DNA of 64,000 nt from Chlorobiales bacterium (lineage in GTDB: Bacteria > Bacteroidota > Chlorobiia > Chlorobiales > Chlorobiaceae): positions 8,501 through 72,500 of the forward strand of contig JAKSDC010000019.1 of the NCBI GenBank assembly GCA_022360275.1, read 5' to 3'. A program made the position numbers and the translations under genes. The notes beneath the pieces were generated by a model, which saw only the letters and a program-made list of their open reading frames with translations, was not told the origin of the DNA and did no database searches. Shown piece by piece: positions 34,905 through 43,122 of this stretch (the first letter of the stretch is position 1; each line of letters opens with the position of its first letter).

Positions 34905-35783
34905 TCAGCTAAAAACTATGGTCTTTCGCCCATTAACCAGAACCCTGTGCTCTATGTGGGAGGACACGGCTCTTGTCAATACTATACGTTCGAGATCTCT
35001 TCCTTTTCTTATGAGATTCTTCAACGTGTCCTTGTGAGAGATTCTGATGATATCCTGCTCGATAATGGGACCTTCATCAAGTTCACCGGTCACGTAGTGG
35101 CTGGTGGCACCGATTATCTTGACCCCTCGCTCAAATGCCTGCCGGTAAGGGTTCCCACCGGAAAACGCCGGAAGGAAAGAATGATGAATATTGATGATCC
35201 TGCCGGGAAAAGCATCGACAAGCTGTGAAGTAAGCACTTGCATATACCTGGCGAGCACTACGGTATCGACACGATTTTCTTTCAGCAGGGACAACTCCCT
35301 GCGTTCCTGCTCCAGTTTGTTTTCAGGACTTATGGGAAATACATGAAAAGGAATGTTGTATTGTGCGGCAAGTGTTTCCAGGTCCTTGTGATTGGAAACG
35401 ATAAGCGGTATTTCCATCGCCAGTTCGCCTGTTCCGTGCCGCCATAAAAGCTCCTGAAGACAATGTTCGTATTTCGACACAAAAATCGCCGTTCGAGGCT
35501 TCTCGTGAGACAAATGGATTTTCCAGTCTGCCCGGAACTCTCTTGCAAGAGGCCTGAAAGCATCCTCGATTTCCTCGGAAGAGATCGAAAAACCATCCAT
35601 GTCCCAGGCTACCCTGATAAAAAACATCCCCGATCCGGTATCGACATGTTCATCCAGATCAAGAATATTGCCCTGGCGCTCGAAGATAAAATGGGAGATC
35701 CGTGAAACAAGCCCTATGCGATCGGGACAGGAAAGCAGCAAAATCGCCGTTGAATTATGCTGATCCACGGTAAAAACAGACAA
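34905..35783 (-). CDS. purU: Formyltetrahydrofolate deformylase
   Basis: PurU hydrolyses 10-formyltetrahydrofolate to formate and tetrahydrofolate, balancing one-carbon pools. The 292-residue protein has an N-terminal ACT domain at about 12-90 (LLSCPDRIGLVSRISHFIF) and a formyltransferase-like catalytic domain. The active-site series is NIHHSFLPAFSGGNPYRQAFERGVK followed by SHYVTGELDEGPIIEQD. It converges on cydC, 21 bases apart, and is divergent from the PAP2 operon. The length is slightly above the E. coli enzyme. Confidence 0.95.
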   Translation of the reverse strand: MSVFTVDQHNSTAILLLSCPDRIGLVSRISHFIFERQGNILDLDEHVDTGSGMFFIRVAWDMDGFSISSEEIEDAFRPLAREFRADWKIHLSHEKPRTAIFVSKYEHCLQELLWRHGTGELAMEIPLIVSNHKDLETLAAQYNIPFHVFPISPENKLEQERRELSLLKENRVDTVVLARYMQVLTSQLVDAFPGRIINIHHSFLPAFSGGNPYRQAFERGVKIIGATSHYVTGELDEGPIIEQDIIRISHKDTLKNLIRKGRDLERIVLTRAVSSHIEHRVLVNGRKTIVFS

Positions 35784-35917
35784 GTTGATTAATAAAATAA
35801 GGCCCTATGAAATGAGCATACCGGCACCACGAAAAAAACATACCGTATGATATCTCAATCAAGAGATAATGTAAAAAGTTCAATGCCGTGCAGTAACAAA
35901 AGCGATTGCGGGGCGTC

Positions 35918-36598
35918 ATGACACATATCAAAAAATATCGACTTCTCCCAGGCAGATTTGGCAGAATAGCCGACTTTTTGCTTAATTTTCTCATGTCAAA
36001 AAACGTTTCAGCAATCACAGGTCTTGTCATTCTGGCCATCCTCTGTACTGCAAGCTATATCTGGCTTGACCGTCCGCTTACCGAATTCTTTCTTGACTTC
36101 AGGGAAAGTATGCTATACCTAGCTTTCAAGCAGGTTACGCGACTTGGAGAATCTCAGTGGTATCTTGTCGGCGGGCTCCTTATGTGGCTTTTTTACAGAA
36201 AAAAAGATATGCGTATAGCAAATGGCGGCCTTTTGCTGTTATACTCAGTTGCACTGTCAGGAATTATCACCATCATCCTTAAAAGTTTCCTGGGCAGAGC
36301 GCGGCCTCGACTCTATGTCCATGAACAGATTTACGGATTTGATTTTTTTCATATCGAGTACGTTTGGCTCTCTTTTCCTTCCGGCCATGCAGCAACCGCA
36401 CTGAGCGCAGCTTCCGCAATCGCCCTTATTTTTCCACGTTACAAAACGTTTTTTTATCTCGTTGGAATTACCATTGCAGCAAGCAGAATCATACTTGTTC
36501 AGCACTGGCTCAGTGATGTCATAGCCGGTTCATTCCTTGGCCTTGCTGTGACACTGCTGCTTTATGACAAACACTTCCGGAAGACCATGCATGATTAA
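35918..36598 (+). CDS. PAP2-family membrane phosphatase
   Basis: The protein of about 226 residues has several membrane segments and the three PAP2 phosphatase motifs: KSFLGRARPR, FPSGHAA, and SRIILVQHWLSDVIAG. Such enzymes dephosphorylate lipid phosphates, for example undecaprenyl diphosphate or phosphatidate. I prefer the ATG at 35918; a TTG at 35906 and an ATG at 35993 are alternatives. It overlaps the GT39 gene by 8 bases and is first in a four-gene operon for polyprenyl-linked glycosyl transfer, so a polyprenyl diphosphate substrate is plausible. Confidence 0.9.
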   Translation: MTHIKKYRLLPGRFGRIADFLLNFLMSKNVSAITGLVILAILCTASYIWLDRPLTEFFLDFRESMLYLAFKQVTRLGESQWYLVGGLLMWLFYRKKDMRIANGGLLLLYSVALSGIITIILKSFLGRARPRLYVHEQIYGFDFFHIEYVWLSFPSGHAATALSAASAIALIFPRYKTFFYLVGITIAASRIILVQHWLSDVIAGSFLGLAVTLLLYDKHFRKTMHD

Positions 36599-38171
36599 CC
36601 ATTTTGAATCATCCTCCCGCCGGGACATTGCCCTGCTGGCCGCTCTTTTCACAATCAGTTTTTTTGTCGGACTGGGCTCTAGCCCCCTTTTTGACGTAGA
36701 CGAAGGAGCTTTCAGCGAAGCAACCCGCGAAATGCTGGCAAGCGGTAATTACCTTACAACCTACCTTTACGGAGAACCTCGCTTCGACAAACCGATACTG
36801 ATCTACTGGCTGCAGGCATTGAGCGTAAAACTTTTCGGGTTGAATGAATTTGCTTTCCGCCTTCCATCTGCGCTTGCGTCTACGGCATGGGGAATTGCCA
36901 TCTATCTTTTCAGCCGCAGAATGTTTGACAGACATACAGCCTTCATTGCTGCTGCTGTCATGGCCCTTTCTCTTCAGATCACCATCATCGGCAAAGCAGC
37001 AATCGCCGACGCACTGCTCAACTGTATGCTTGCCGTCAGTATGTTCGCGGTGTTTCTGTACTTTAAGGAGCGAAAGCGGGCGTATGTCTTTCTTGCTTTT
37101 GCGGCAACCGGTATTGGAGCCTTGACGAAAGGACCGGTAGCCATACTGATTCCTTTCGCCGTCTCTTTTATCTTCTTCCTCTCCCAGCGTGACCTTCGAG
37201 CATGGCTCAAAGCTGTTTTCAATCCGGCGGGTATCGTCATCTTTTCCTTGATTGTTTTGCCGTGGTATACCCTTGAATACCTTGACCAGGGAGCGGCATT
37301 TATTGAGGGCTTCTTTTTCAAGCACAACATCGGCAGATTCAGCAACCCGATGGAAAAGCACGGCGGCGCAATTTGGTATTACATCCCTGTTCTACTCCTG
37401 GGCATTTCACCTTCTACAGCGCTACTTATACCGGTTTTTCGAAAAATACGATCCCTGGTCGCCGATCCCCTGAGCAGCTACCTGCTGATTTGGTTCGGCT
37501 TTGTTTTTATCTTTTTTTCGCTTTCGGGAACAAAACTACCCCACTATATCATCTACGGCTATACCCCTCTCTTCATTCTTATAGCTCAAAGCCTGCGATC
37601 GGTCAGCAGGATCTTCCTGATCAATCTCTGGCCTTCTGCCATCCTTCTGTTGCTTGCATGTGCCCCCGTGTTCATCGAACATATCCGCACAGACATACAC
37701 GACCCCTATATCGCTGCTCTTCTTGAAAGCGGATTATCCCTCATGAAAACTTCCGGCCATACGCTTATCCTTTCAATCGCGGCAGTTGCTGTCACCGGAC
37801 TTTCATTTGCCCCGGGCTTGTCGGTTCAGAACCGATTTATTGCAGCAGGCGCCATCTTTTGCCTGGCCATAAATCTCCACATCATGCCCCTTGCTGCCAG
37901 AATAATGCAGGAGCCGGTAAAAGAAGCCGCGCTTATGGCAAAAGCCCGGGGCTATAAAATTGTTATGTGGAAAATCAATAACCCTTCTTTTTTAGTATAT
38001 TCCGAAACTCTGACCGAAAGGCGGAAACCGAAAGCCGGAGAAATTGTCCTGACAAATGTCACACATCTTGAAAAGCTTCAGGATGCTGTCATTTTGTATC
38101 AAAAAAACGGCATCGTTCTAGCGAAGCTTGCAGAAACCGGCAATCAAAACGGAACGCTGACTGATCAATAA
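36591..38171 (+). CDS. GT39/ArnT-like membrane glycosyltransferase
   Basis: The 526-residue protein has about twelve hydrophobic segments. The first periplasmic loop carries the family catalytic motif, here SSPLFDVDEGAFSEATREM, followed by GEPRFDKPILIYWLQ, as in ArnT and related dolichyl-phosphate-mannose-type transferases. It probably moves a sugar from a polyprenyl phosphate to lipid A, a lipid or a protein in the periplasm. I chose the ATG at 36591, which overlaps the PAP2 stop, over one 27 bases earlier. The downstream GT2 would make the polyprenyl-phosphate sugar. Confidence 0.9.
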   Translation: MINHFESSSRRDIALLAALFTISFFVGLGSSPLFDVDEGAFSEATREMLASGNYLTTYLYGEPRFDKPILIYWLQALSVKLFGLNEFAFRLPSALASTAWGIAIYLFSRRMFDRHTAFIAAAVMALSLQITIIGKAAIADALLNCMLAVSMFAVFLYFKERKRAYVFLAFAATGIGALTKGPVAILIPFAVSFIFFLSQRDLRAWLKAVFNPAGIVIFSLIVLPWYTLEYLDQGAAFIEGFFFKHNIGRFSNPMEKHGGAIWYYIPVLLLGISPSTALLIPVFRKIRSLVADPLSSYLLIWFGFVFIFFSLSGTKLPHYIIYGYTPLFILIAQSLRSVSRIFLINLWPSAILLLLACAPVFIEHIRTDIHDPYIAALLESGLSLMKTSGHTLILSIAAVAVTGLSFAPGLSVQNRFIAAGAIFCLAINLHIMPLAARIMQEPVKEAALMAKARGYKIVMWKINNPSFLVYSETLTERRKPKAGEIVLTNVTHLEKLQDAVILYQKNGIVLAKLAETGNQNGTLTDQ

Positions 38172-38181
38172 ACCAGACTTT

Positions 38182-39120
38182 ATGAGACTCTCGGTTGTCA
38201 TACCGTTAATGAACGAGGAAGAGAGTATAAAGCCGCTTTTCAAGGCCCTCAAATCGACACTATCCGGTATAGAACACGAGGTGATCATTGTTGATGACGG
38301 ATCGAGCGACGCAACCGTGGCGATCGCCAAAAAATATGCTCCTGACAACACGAAAATTCTGATATTCAATAAAAATTACGGTCAGACCACCGCTCTTGCC
38401 GCCGGCATAGACCATGCCGAAGGAGAGTTGATTGCAACCATGGACGGCGACCTCCAAAACGATCCCGCCGACATTCCAGCCATGATTGAATATCTTGTCG
38501 AAAACGATCTCGATGTCGTTGCAGGGAGAAGAACCGGGCGTAAAGACGGCATGTTTCTCCGCAAAATCCCCAGCAGAATCGCCAATGCCCTGATCAGAAC
38601 CATGACGGACGTTCATATCAGGGATTACGGGTGCACCCTCAAGGTTTTCAAAAAAGATGTCGCTAAAAACCTGGGACTCTATGGCGAGCTTCACCGTTTC
38701 ATTCCGGTTCTCGTTCAGCTTTACGGCGCAAGGATGGCGGAAATGGATGTCAAGCATCATGCAAGAAAATACGGTGTTTCCAAATACGGCATCGGCCGAA
38801 CCTTCAAGGTCTTGAGCGATCTGCTCTTCATGGTTTTTTTTCAGAAGTTCGGGCAGAAACCCATGCACTTGTTCGGAACACTTGGCTTTTTTGCTTTTTT
38901 TCTCGGCATTGCGATCAACCTTTATCTGCTCATAGTAAAACTCACCGGACAGGAGATTGGAGGGCGTCCCCTGTTGATGCTCGGAGTAATTCTGACATTT
39001 ACCGGAATCCAGTTGATCACTACAGGGTTCATAGCAGAGTTTATCATGAGAACCTATTACGAGTCCCAGAACAAGAAACCCTACATCATAAGAGAGATCG
39101 TTGGCAAAAAAGAGCCTTAG
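38182..39120 (+). CDS. GT2 polyprenyl-phosphate glycosyltransferase (ArnC/DPM1-like)
   Basis: The 312-residue protein has a GT-A domain with VIPLMNEEESIKPL, IVDDGSSDAT and the metal-binding TMDGDLQNDP. Two C-terminal membrane segments follow, at about 230-255 and 268-292. This is the layout of ArnC and GtrB, which load a sugar on undecaprenyl phosphate at the cytoplasmic face. It starts 10 bases after the GT39 gene and its end overlaps the UPF0104 gene by 20 bases. The sugar donor is unknown. Confidence 0.92.
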   Translation: MRLSVVIPLMNEEESIKPLFKALKSTLSGIEHEVIIVDDGSSDATVAIAKKYAPDNTKILIFNKNYGQTTALAAGIDHAEGELIATMDGDLQNDPADIPAMIEYLVENDLDVVAGRRTGRKDGMFLRKIPSRIANALIRTMTDVHIRDYGCTLKVFKKDVAKNLGLYGELHRFIPVLVQLYGARMAEMDVKHHARKYGVSKYGIGRTFKVLSDLLFMVFFQKFGQKPMHLFGTLGFFAFFLGIAINLYLLIVKLTGQEIGGRPLLMLGVILTFTGIQLITTGFIAEFIMRTYYESQNKKPYIIREIVGKKEP

Positions 39121-40099
39121 CAAGAAAAAGCTGGCCAGGACAGTTATTCAGATCCTTATATCATTTACCGCACTGTATATAGTCCTGGTAAAAACCGATA
39201 CGGAACAGCTCCTGGAAATCATCGGCACGGCAAACCCGTTCTACCTGATGCTTGCTTTCCTGGTTTTTAATGTCTCGAAAATTCTCAACGCACTCAGACT
39301 GAACAGGTTCTTCAGGGCAATCGGCCTCCAGCTGAAAGAACTTTATAACCTCCAGCTTTACTATCTGGGAATGTTTTACAATATGTTCCTGCCCGGCGGA
39401 ATCGGCGGCGATGGCTACAAGATCTATATTCTGAAAAAAAATCACAGCATGAAAATGGTCAATGTTTTCAAAGCTGTGTTCTGGGACCGCGTTGCAGGAG
39501 TCTTTGCACTGGTATTTCTAACGGCTGTCTTTCTTCTACCAAGCACCTTTGCGGAACTTTACAGGGAATATGTTCCCGCCACTTACGCCGTCATAGCGGT
39601 CTCCTACCCGTTCTCATGGCTGCTCACCAGACTCCTCTACAAACAGTTCAAAAGCATCTTTCTCATTACCGCAGGGGAATCCATACTCATACAGGCCGCT
39701 CAGGCGCTCTCGGCCTGGTTTATTCTGCTGGCCCTTGCCGTACCGTCGAACCACATCGACTACCTTGCAATTTTCCTTGTCTCAACCGCTGCCGTAGTTC
39801 TTCCGATTACCGTTGGTGGTGCAGGAGCAAGAGAAATAACCTTCTTCTATTTGCTCAAGCATCTTGGGCTTGATCCGAACCCCGGAGTCGCTCTTTCGCT
39901 GATCTTCTTCGCCATATCAGCCATTTCAGCACTGATCGGCATGTTCCTGCAGGGACGGTCAGGGGGGAAAAGGGAGGAAAATAATCAAGAAAATTCAACT
40001 GATACCATGAAAAATCCGGGCTGCCGGCAATATCCGCCTCTCATTTTTCTCGCTATTCAACAACATCCCCTATCTTCGATCGAACATCAACGTCCTTAG
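39101..40099 (+). CDS. UPF0104/YbhN-like membrane protein (lysylphosphatidylglycerol synthase TM region family)
   Basis: The 332-residue protein has eight or so hydrophobic segments and the family features LQLYYLGMFYNMFLPGGIGGDGYK, WDRVAGVFAL and VLPITVGGAGAREITFFYLL. This family includes the flippase-like part of MprF and stand-alone proteins near glycosyltransferases, possibly lipid-linked sugar flippases. Translation appears to start at TTG 39101, inside the GT2 gene, since no ATG exists before the first membrane segment. The last 40 residues are hydrophilic and overlap a minus-strand small gene by 47 bases. Confidence 0.85.
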   Translation: MAKKSLSKKKLARTVIQILISFTALYIVLVKTDTEQLLEIIGTANPFYLMLAFLVFNVSKILNALRLNRFFRAIGLQLKELYNLQLYYLGMFYNMFLPGGIGGDGYKIYILKKNHSMKMVNVFKAVFWDRVAGVFALVFLTAVFLLPSTFAELYREYVPATYAVIAVSYPFSWLLTRLLYKQFKSIFLITAGESILIQAAQALSAWFILLALAVPSNHIDYLAIFLVSTAAVVLPITVGGAGAREITFFYLLKHLGLDPNPGVALSLIFFAISAISALIGMFLQGRSGGKREENNQENSTDTMKNPGCRQYPPLIFLAIQQHPLSSIEHQRP

Positions 40100-40265
40100 G
40101 GACTAAAGCGACAAAACTTTCAGCAGAAATAAAAATTGAACCCTTTTCGGTATTCAGCGTTACAATATTATTACCCTCTTTTAGAAAATCGCGGCTTTGC
40201 GCCTTGTCCTTGAATGTCACAACAATCGGCTCCTGGCCTTTGATGTGCAAAGTATAGTGAAGCAT
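40053..40265 (-). CDS. Small conserved-looking hypothetical protein
   Basis: This 70-residue protein (MLHYTLHIKGQEPIVVTFKD to the end DVRSKIGDVVE) has alternating beta-strand character with a final acidic tail and no membrane segment. I do not recognise a family. Reasons to accept it are a good ATG start, a regular hydrophobic pattern (EPIVVTF, NNIVTLNTE, GSIFISAESFVALVP) and its location at the end of a convergent operon. The reason for caution is the 47-base overlap with the UPF0104 gene. Its start is followed by a tandem 10-mer AGCATGGTAC at 40261-40280. Confidence 0.55.
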   Translation of the reverse strand: MLHYTLHIKGQEPIVVTFKDKAQSRDFLKEGNNIVTLNTEKGSIFISAESFVALVPKDVDVRSKIGDVVE

Positions 40266-40524
40266 GGTACAGCATGGTATTACAAATATTCTCCCTGAAC
40301 GTAATCATTGATAACTATCTTGCGTCCTAAGGATCATACATGAAGAGGAACAAAAATGCTTTTTTTGCCAAAGCCTGCAAATCAGCACCGGCCCACCGAC
40401 TCCGTGCAATACCCCACTCTTTGCCGTAGAACAGCATGCAAAAATAGCATTACACAGAACTTTCTATGGATTAAAGGATACTAAGGGGACTCAAGGTATT
40501 TAGCGAAACACTAAAAGCCATTGA

Positions 40525-40596
40525 CCACAATATATCTTAAAGCTAAAAATTACACTTCACAGTTATTGATTGGCGTAATTTTAAGATATATTTTGG
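40525..40596. repeat. AT-rich inverted repeat
   Basis: CCACAATATATCTTAA at 40525-40540 pairs with TTAAGATATATTTTGG at 40581-40596 with one mismatch. An inner AAATTAC at 40547-40553 pairs with GTAATTT at 40575-40581, leaving a loop of 21 bases. It could be a decayed mobile-element end pair or a hairpin. Confidence 0.55.
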
Positions 40597-40719
40597 TAAA
40601 AAATAAAAAACTCTCCTTCTTAAACCAAAAATTCCTTCATACTTCCCTCCTATCTACATCTAAAGCTCGAACTCACCGACAGCAATGACGCACCGCACAA
40701 ACATCCTGGGCTCGTTACA

Positions 40720-41060
40720 CCTGCAGTCTTACCTATGACCTGTCCGATTTCCAGAAGCCTTTTTGCCTCGGCAGCCTCCAGGAGGGGCCGCTTCCTGTAG
40801 ATAACCGGTCTTATTTTTCCTTTTTCAAGCAACTTGAAAAGTTCCGCCCGGTTTTCAAGAAACCCCCACGCCTGCTGAATCGTGATGCTGTTGTACCATA
40901 GAGCCTAAATGATACCATGCGGCAATGCGTTGATCCGCATGTACTTGGTCAGAACACCATGCATGAAAGGCCAAAAGGGTCGGCAAAGAAATTCCATGTT
41001 TGAAATATTCCGCACCCATTCCATTGAACACGGCATCGAACCCATCAGGCTCCTGACTGA
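40720..41060 (-). pseudogene. Remnant of a medium-chain (zinc-type) dehydrogenase/quinone oxidoreductase
   Basis: Two pieces of one family can be read on the minus strand in different frames. The first, near 41045-40990, reads GFDAVFNGMGAEYFKHGIS, like the NAD(P)-domain segment FDAVFDGIG. The second, 40898-40728, reads from WYNSITIQQAW through KLLEKGKIRPVIYRKRPL and LEAAEAKRLLEIGQVIGK, which is the usual C-terminus. The gap between them is shorter than in an intact enzyme and the frame shifts, so an internal deletion and frameshift have occurred. The N-terminal half is missing, cut off at the recJ stop codon. Confidence 0.7.
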
Positions 41061-41067
41061 AAACTGT

Positions 41068-42786
41068 CTACTCCCCCGGCTCCTCCTCGAACCCCATATC
41101 TTTCAGTTTGAGCTGAGTGCTCTTACGACCGTTCCATTCGTTTTCTTCAAGGGCGTACACCATGGAGAACATCCTGCGTGACCCCCGTTCAAGCTCACGG
41201 TAGATATCTTCCCTGCCAAACGCTATAACATCATGAATTTTTCCTGTAACATCTTTCACGGCGAACTTCACATGCTTCCCCTGCAGCAGCCTCGGCAGTC
41301 CGGAAAGCCTGAGATTTGAACTTTGGAAAAGAGGCTCGCGGTTGCCCTGCCCGAATGGACCGAATTGCTTCAACACATTGAGAAATTTGCCGGTGACATC
41401 CTCAAGTGATAAAAAGGAATCTATCTGCAACTCCCTCTGCCGTTGTTCTATCGAAAGTTTTTCAGCGCATATCCGGTCAAACTGCTTACGGAACCCGGGG
41501 ATGTTTTCCGGTTTAAGCGTAATACCGGCAGCAGCGTCATGTCCCCCGAACCTCTCAAGAAATCCGCTGCACTGCTGCAGAACATCACAGATATTCAGCC
41601 CCTGCACGCTTCGCACGGAACCTTTGACTCCCCCCTCTCTGCCGCCCATGATAACTGTCGGCAGATAGTACTTGTCCTGTAAACGGGACGCAACAATTCC
41701 AAGAACACCGAGATGCCACTCTTCATGGTAGAGTACAATCGAGGAACAGAAACTGGCAAAATGCCCTTCAACCATTGTTTCGGCGCTTTTCAACATCTCT
41801 GTATCAATCTGCCGTCTTTCCCTGTTTAGACGATCAAGTTCCGCAGCATGGCCCCTTGCCTCATCCTTTGAACCGGCAATAAGCCACTCGACCGCTTTTC
41901 GTGCCGTATGCATGCGGCCTGCAGCATTAATTCTCGGCGCAATCCCGAAAGCAATGTGCCCTGTGCCAAGAGTACCGGGCTCCACTCCCATCAAGGCAAG
42001 CAGTTCCTGAATACCCGCACGAGGCTTTTTCTGCAAAAGCTCGATCCCTTTGTGCATGTATATTCTGTTCTCTTTTTCAAGCGGCACCATGTCTGCAGCG
42101 GTTGCAATAGCAACAAGATCGACATATTGCTGCCACGTTTCAGGCGGCTTGCCTGTGAACTCGCAGAACGCATGGACAAGTTTCAGTGCCACACTGCAAC
42201 CACAAAGCTCGCGAAACGGATAACGGCAGTCCGGTACTTTCGGATTGAGAATTGCATATGCCAAAGGCGGTTTTTCGGGTTCATGATGGTCACAGACAAT
42301 CACCTCTATCCCCTTGGCTGCAAGCAGCTTTATTTCATGCCCGGCTTTTATACCACAGTCAACCGTAACGACCAGCGACGTTTTCATCTCCGCTGCATGG
42401 GAAACACCTTCCTCGGATAAACCGTAACCTTCTGAAAACCTGTCATTGATGTAGTAAGCCACCTCTGCCCCCAGCGACTGAAAAAAAAGATAGAGAAGTG
42501 CTGTCCCGGTAGTGCCGTCCACATCATAGTCACCGTATATGAGGATCTTTTCTCCCGTCTCAACCGCCTTGCAAACCCGATCGACAGCTTTTTTCATGTC
42601 CCTGAAAAGAAAAGGCGACGGCAGCCGATCGAGATTCGGCCTGAAAAACTCCCTTGCCTCTTCAAACCCGGCAATTCCGCGGTTGCACAATGCCCTTGCA
42701 ATGGGCATACTGACATTAATGTCACGAGAAAGCTTCGCGGAAAGTTCTTCGTCAGGTACGAGCACTTTCCATCGATATCGTTTCAT
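41068..42786 (-). CDS. recJ: Single-stranded-DNA-specific exonuclease RecJ
   Basis: RecJ degrades single-stranded DNA 5' to 3' in recombination and mismatch repair. The 572-residue protein has the DHH phosphoesterase motifs in order: IYGDYDVDGTTGTALLY, VTVDCGIKAG, VIVCDHHEPEKP, the central GIAPRINAAGRM, and a DHHA1 domain with FGGHDAAAGITL. A C-terminal OB-like domain follows. I chose the ATG at 42786 (MKRYRWKVLVP); an upstream in-frame TTG at 42816 would add ten residues. The intergenic region with the divergent fbp gene holds a strong hairpin and repeats. Confidence 0.95.
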   Translation of the reverse strand: MKRYRWKVLVPDEELSAKLSRDINVSMPIARALCNRGIAGFEEAREFFRPNLDRLPSPFLFRDMKKAVDRVCKAVETGEKILIYGDYDVDGTTGTALLYLFFQSLGAEVAYYINDRFSEGYGLSEEGVSHAAEMKTSLVVTVDCGIKAGHEIKLLAAKGIEVIVCDHHEPEKPPLAYAILNPKVPDCRYPFRELCGCSVALKLVHAFCEFTGKPPETWQQYVDLVAIATAADMVPLEKENRIYMHKGIELLQKKPRAGIQELLALMGVEPGTLGTGHIAFGIAPRINAAGRMHTARKAVEWLIAGSKDEARGHAAELDRLNRERRQIDTEMLKSAETMVEGHFASFCSSIVLYHEEWHLGVLGIVASRLQDKYYLPTVIMGGREGGVKGSVRSVQGLNICDVLQQCSGFLERFGGHDAAAGITLKPENIPGFRKQFDRICAEKLSIEQRQRELQIDSFLSLEDVTGKFLNVLKQFGPFGQGNREPLFQSSNLRLSGLPRLLQGKHVKFAVKDVTGKIHDVIAFGREDIYRELERGSRRMFSMVYALEENEWNGRKSTQLKLKDMGFEEEPGE

Positions 42787-42849
42787 GAGGTCTATACTGT
42801 GAGCTTCGGGTACCAATTTTCATCGGTTTATATAACCATTTCATTACCA

Positions 42850-42877
42850 GCGGGCAAACGGTCTTTTGTTTGCCCGC
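42850..42877. other. 10-bp perfect hairpin in the recJ-fbp spacer
   Basis: GCGGGCAAAC at 42850-42859 pairs with GTTTGCCCGC at 42868-42877 around an eight-base loop. No T-tract follows on either strand, so a terminator is not clear. It lies in the recJ leader, about 65 bases from its start codon. Confidence 0.55.
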
Positions 42878-42930
42878 CGTTTCCGGACTCTTTATCCACC
42901 TCTTTACCTGCTCTATGCACTTGATTTTTC

Positions 42931-43020
42931 GATTGCGATTACAAGTACCGCTTCACTGAGTACAAGTACGATTATGTACGGCAAACCCTAAAATTCGATA
43001 AACAAACAAACCAACAATCC
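42931..43020. repeat. AGTACGATT-type repeats followed by an octamer array
   Basis: From 42931 to 42982 the sequence has degenerate copies of the motif seen at 3114-3182 (GCGATTACAAGTACC, GAGTACAAGTACGATTATG). From 42996 it reads GATAAACA, AACAAACC, AACAATCC, related to the TTCAACAA octamers. Confidence 0.5.
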
Positions 43021-43122
43021 GTCTTTTTGCTTTTGGCTTCCGAATCCAAGATTTTTCCCGTCGGACTGCATTTCAACGGCGAACCTTGAAATGCCTCGAA
43101 AAAAACAGTACATTAGCGGCTG

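Larger units (their letters stand above)
40266..41067. other. 802-base gene-poor stretch between the small protein and recJ
   Basis: It contains no intact gene. The first 250 bases show nothing recognisable. An AT-rich inverted repeat (40525-40596) and a minus-strand dehydrogenase pseudogene (40720-41060) fill the rest. Confidence 0.65.
42787..43122. other. 336-base divergent recJ-fbp spacer
   Basis: It holds a 10-bp hairpin (42850-42877), AGTACGATT-type repeats (42931-42982) and an octamer array (42996-43020). Promoters for both genes must lie here, but none stands out. Confidence 0.6.

Noticed and set aside
36609..37361. 250-codon open frame on the minus strand
   Set aside because: It is antisense to the GT39 gene, highly charged and without family features.
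38260..39123. 287-codon open frame on the minus strand
   Set aside because: It mirrors the GT2 glycosyltransferase gene in the antisense direction.
40330..40431. Short open frame starting MKRNKNAFF
   Set aside because: It has only about 30 codons, no clear ribosome-binding site and lies in a decayed region.
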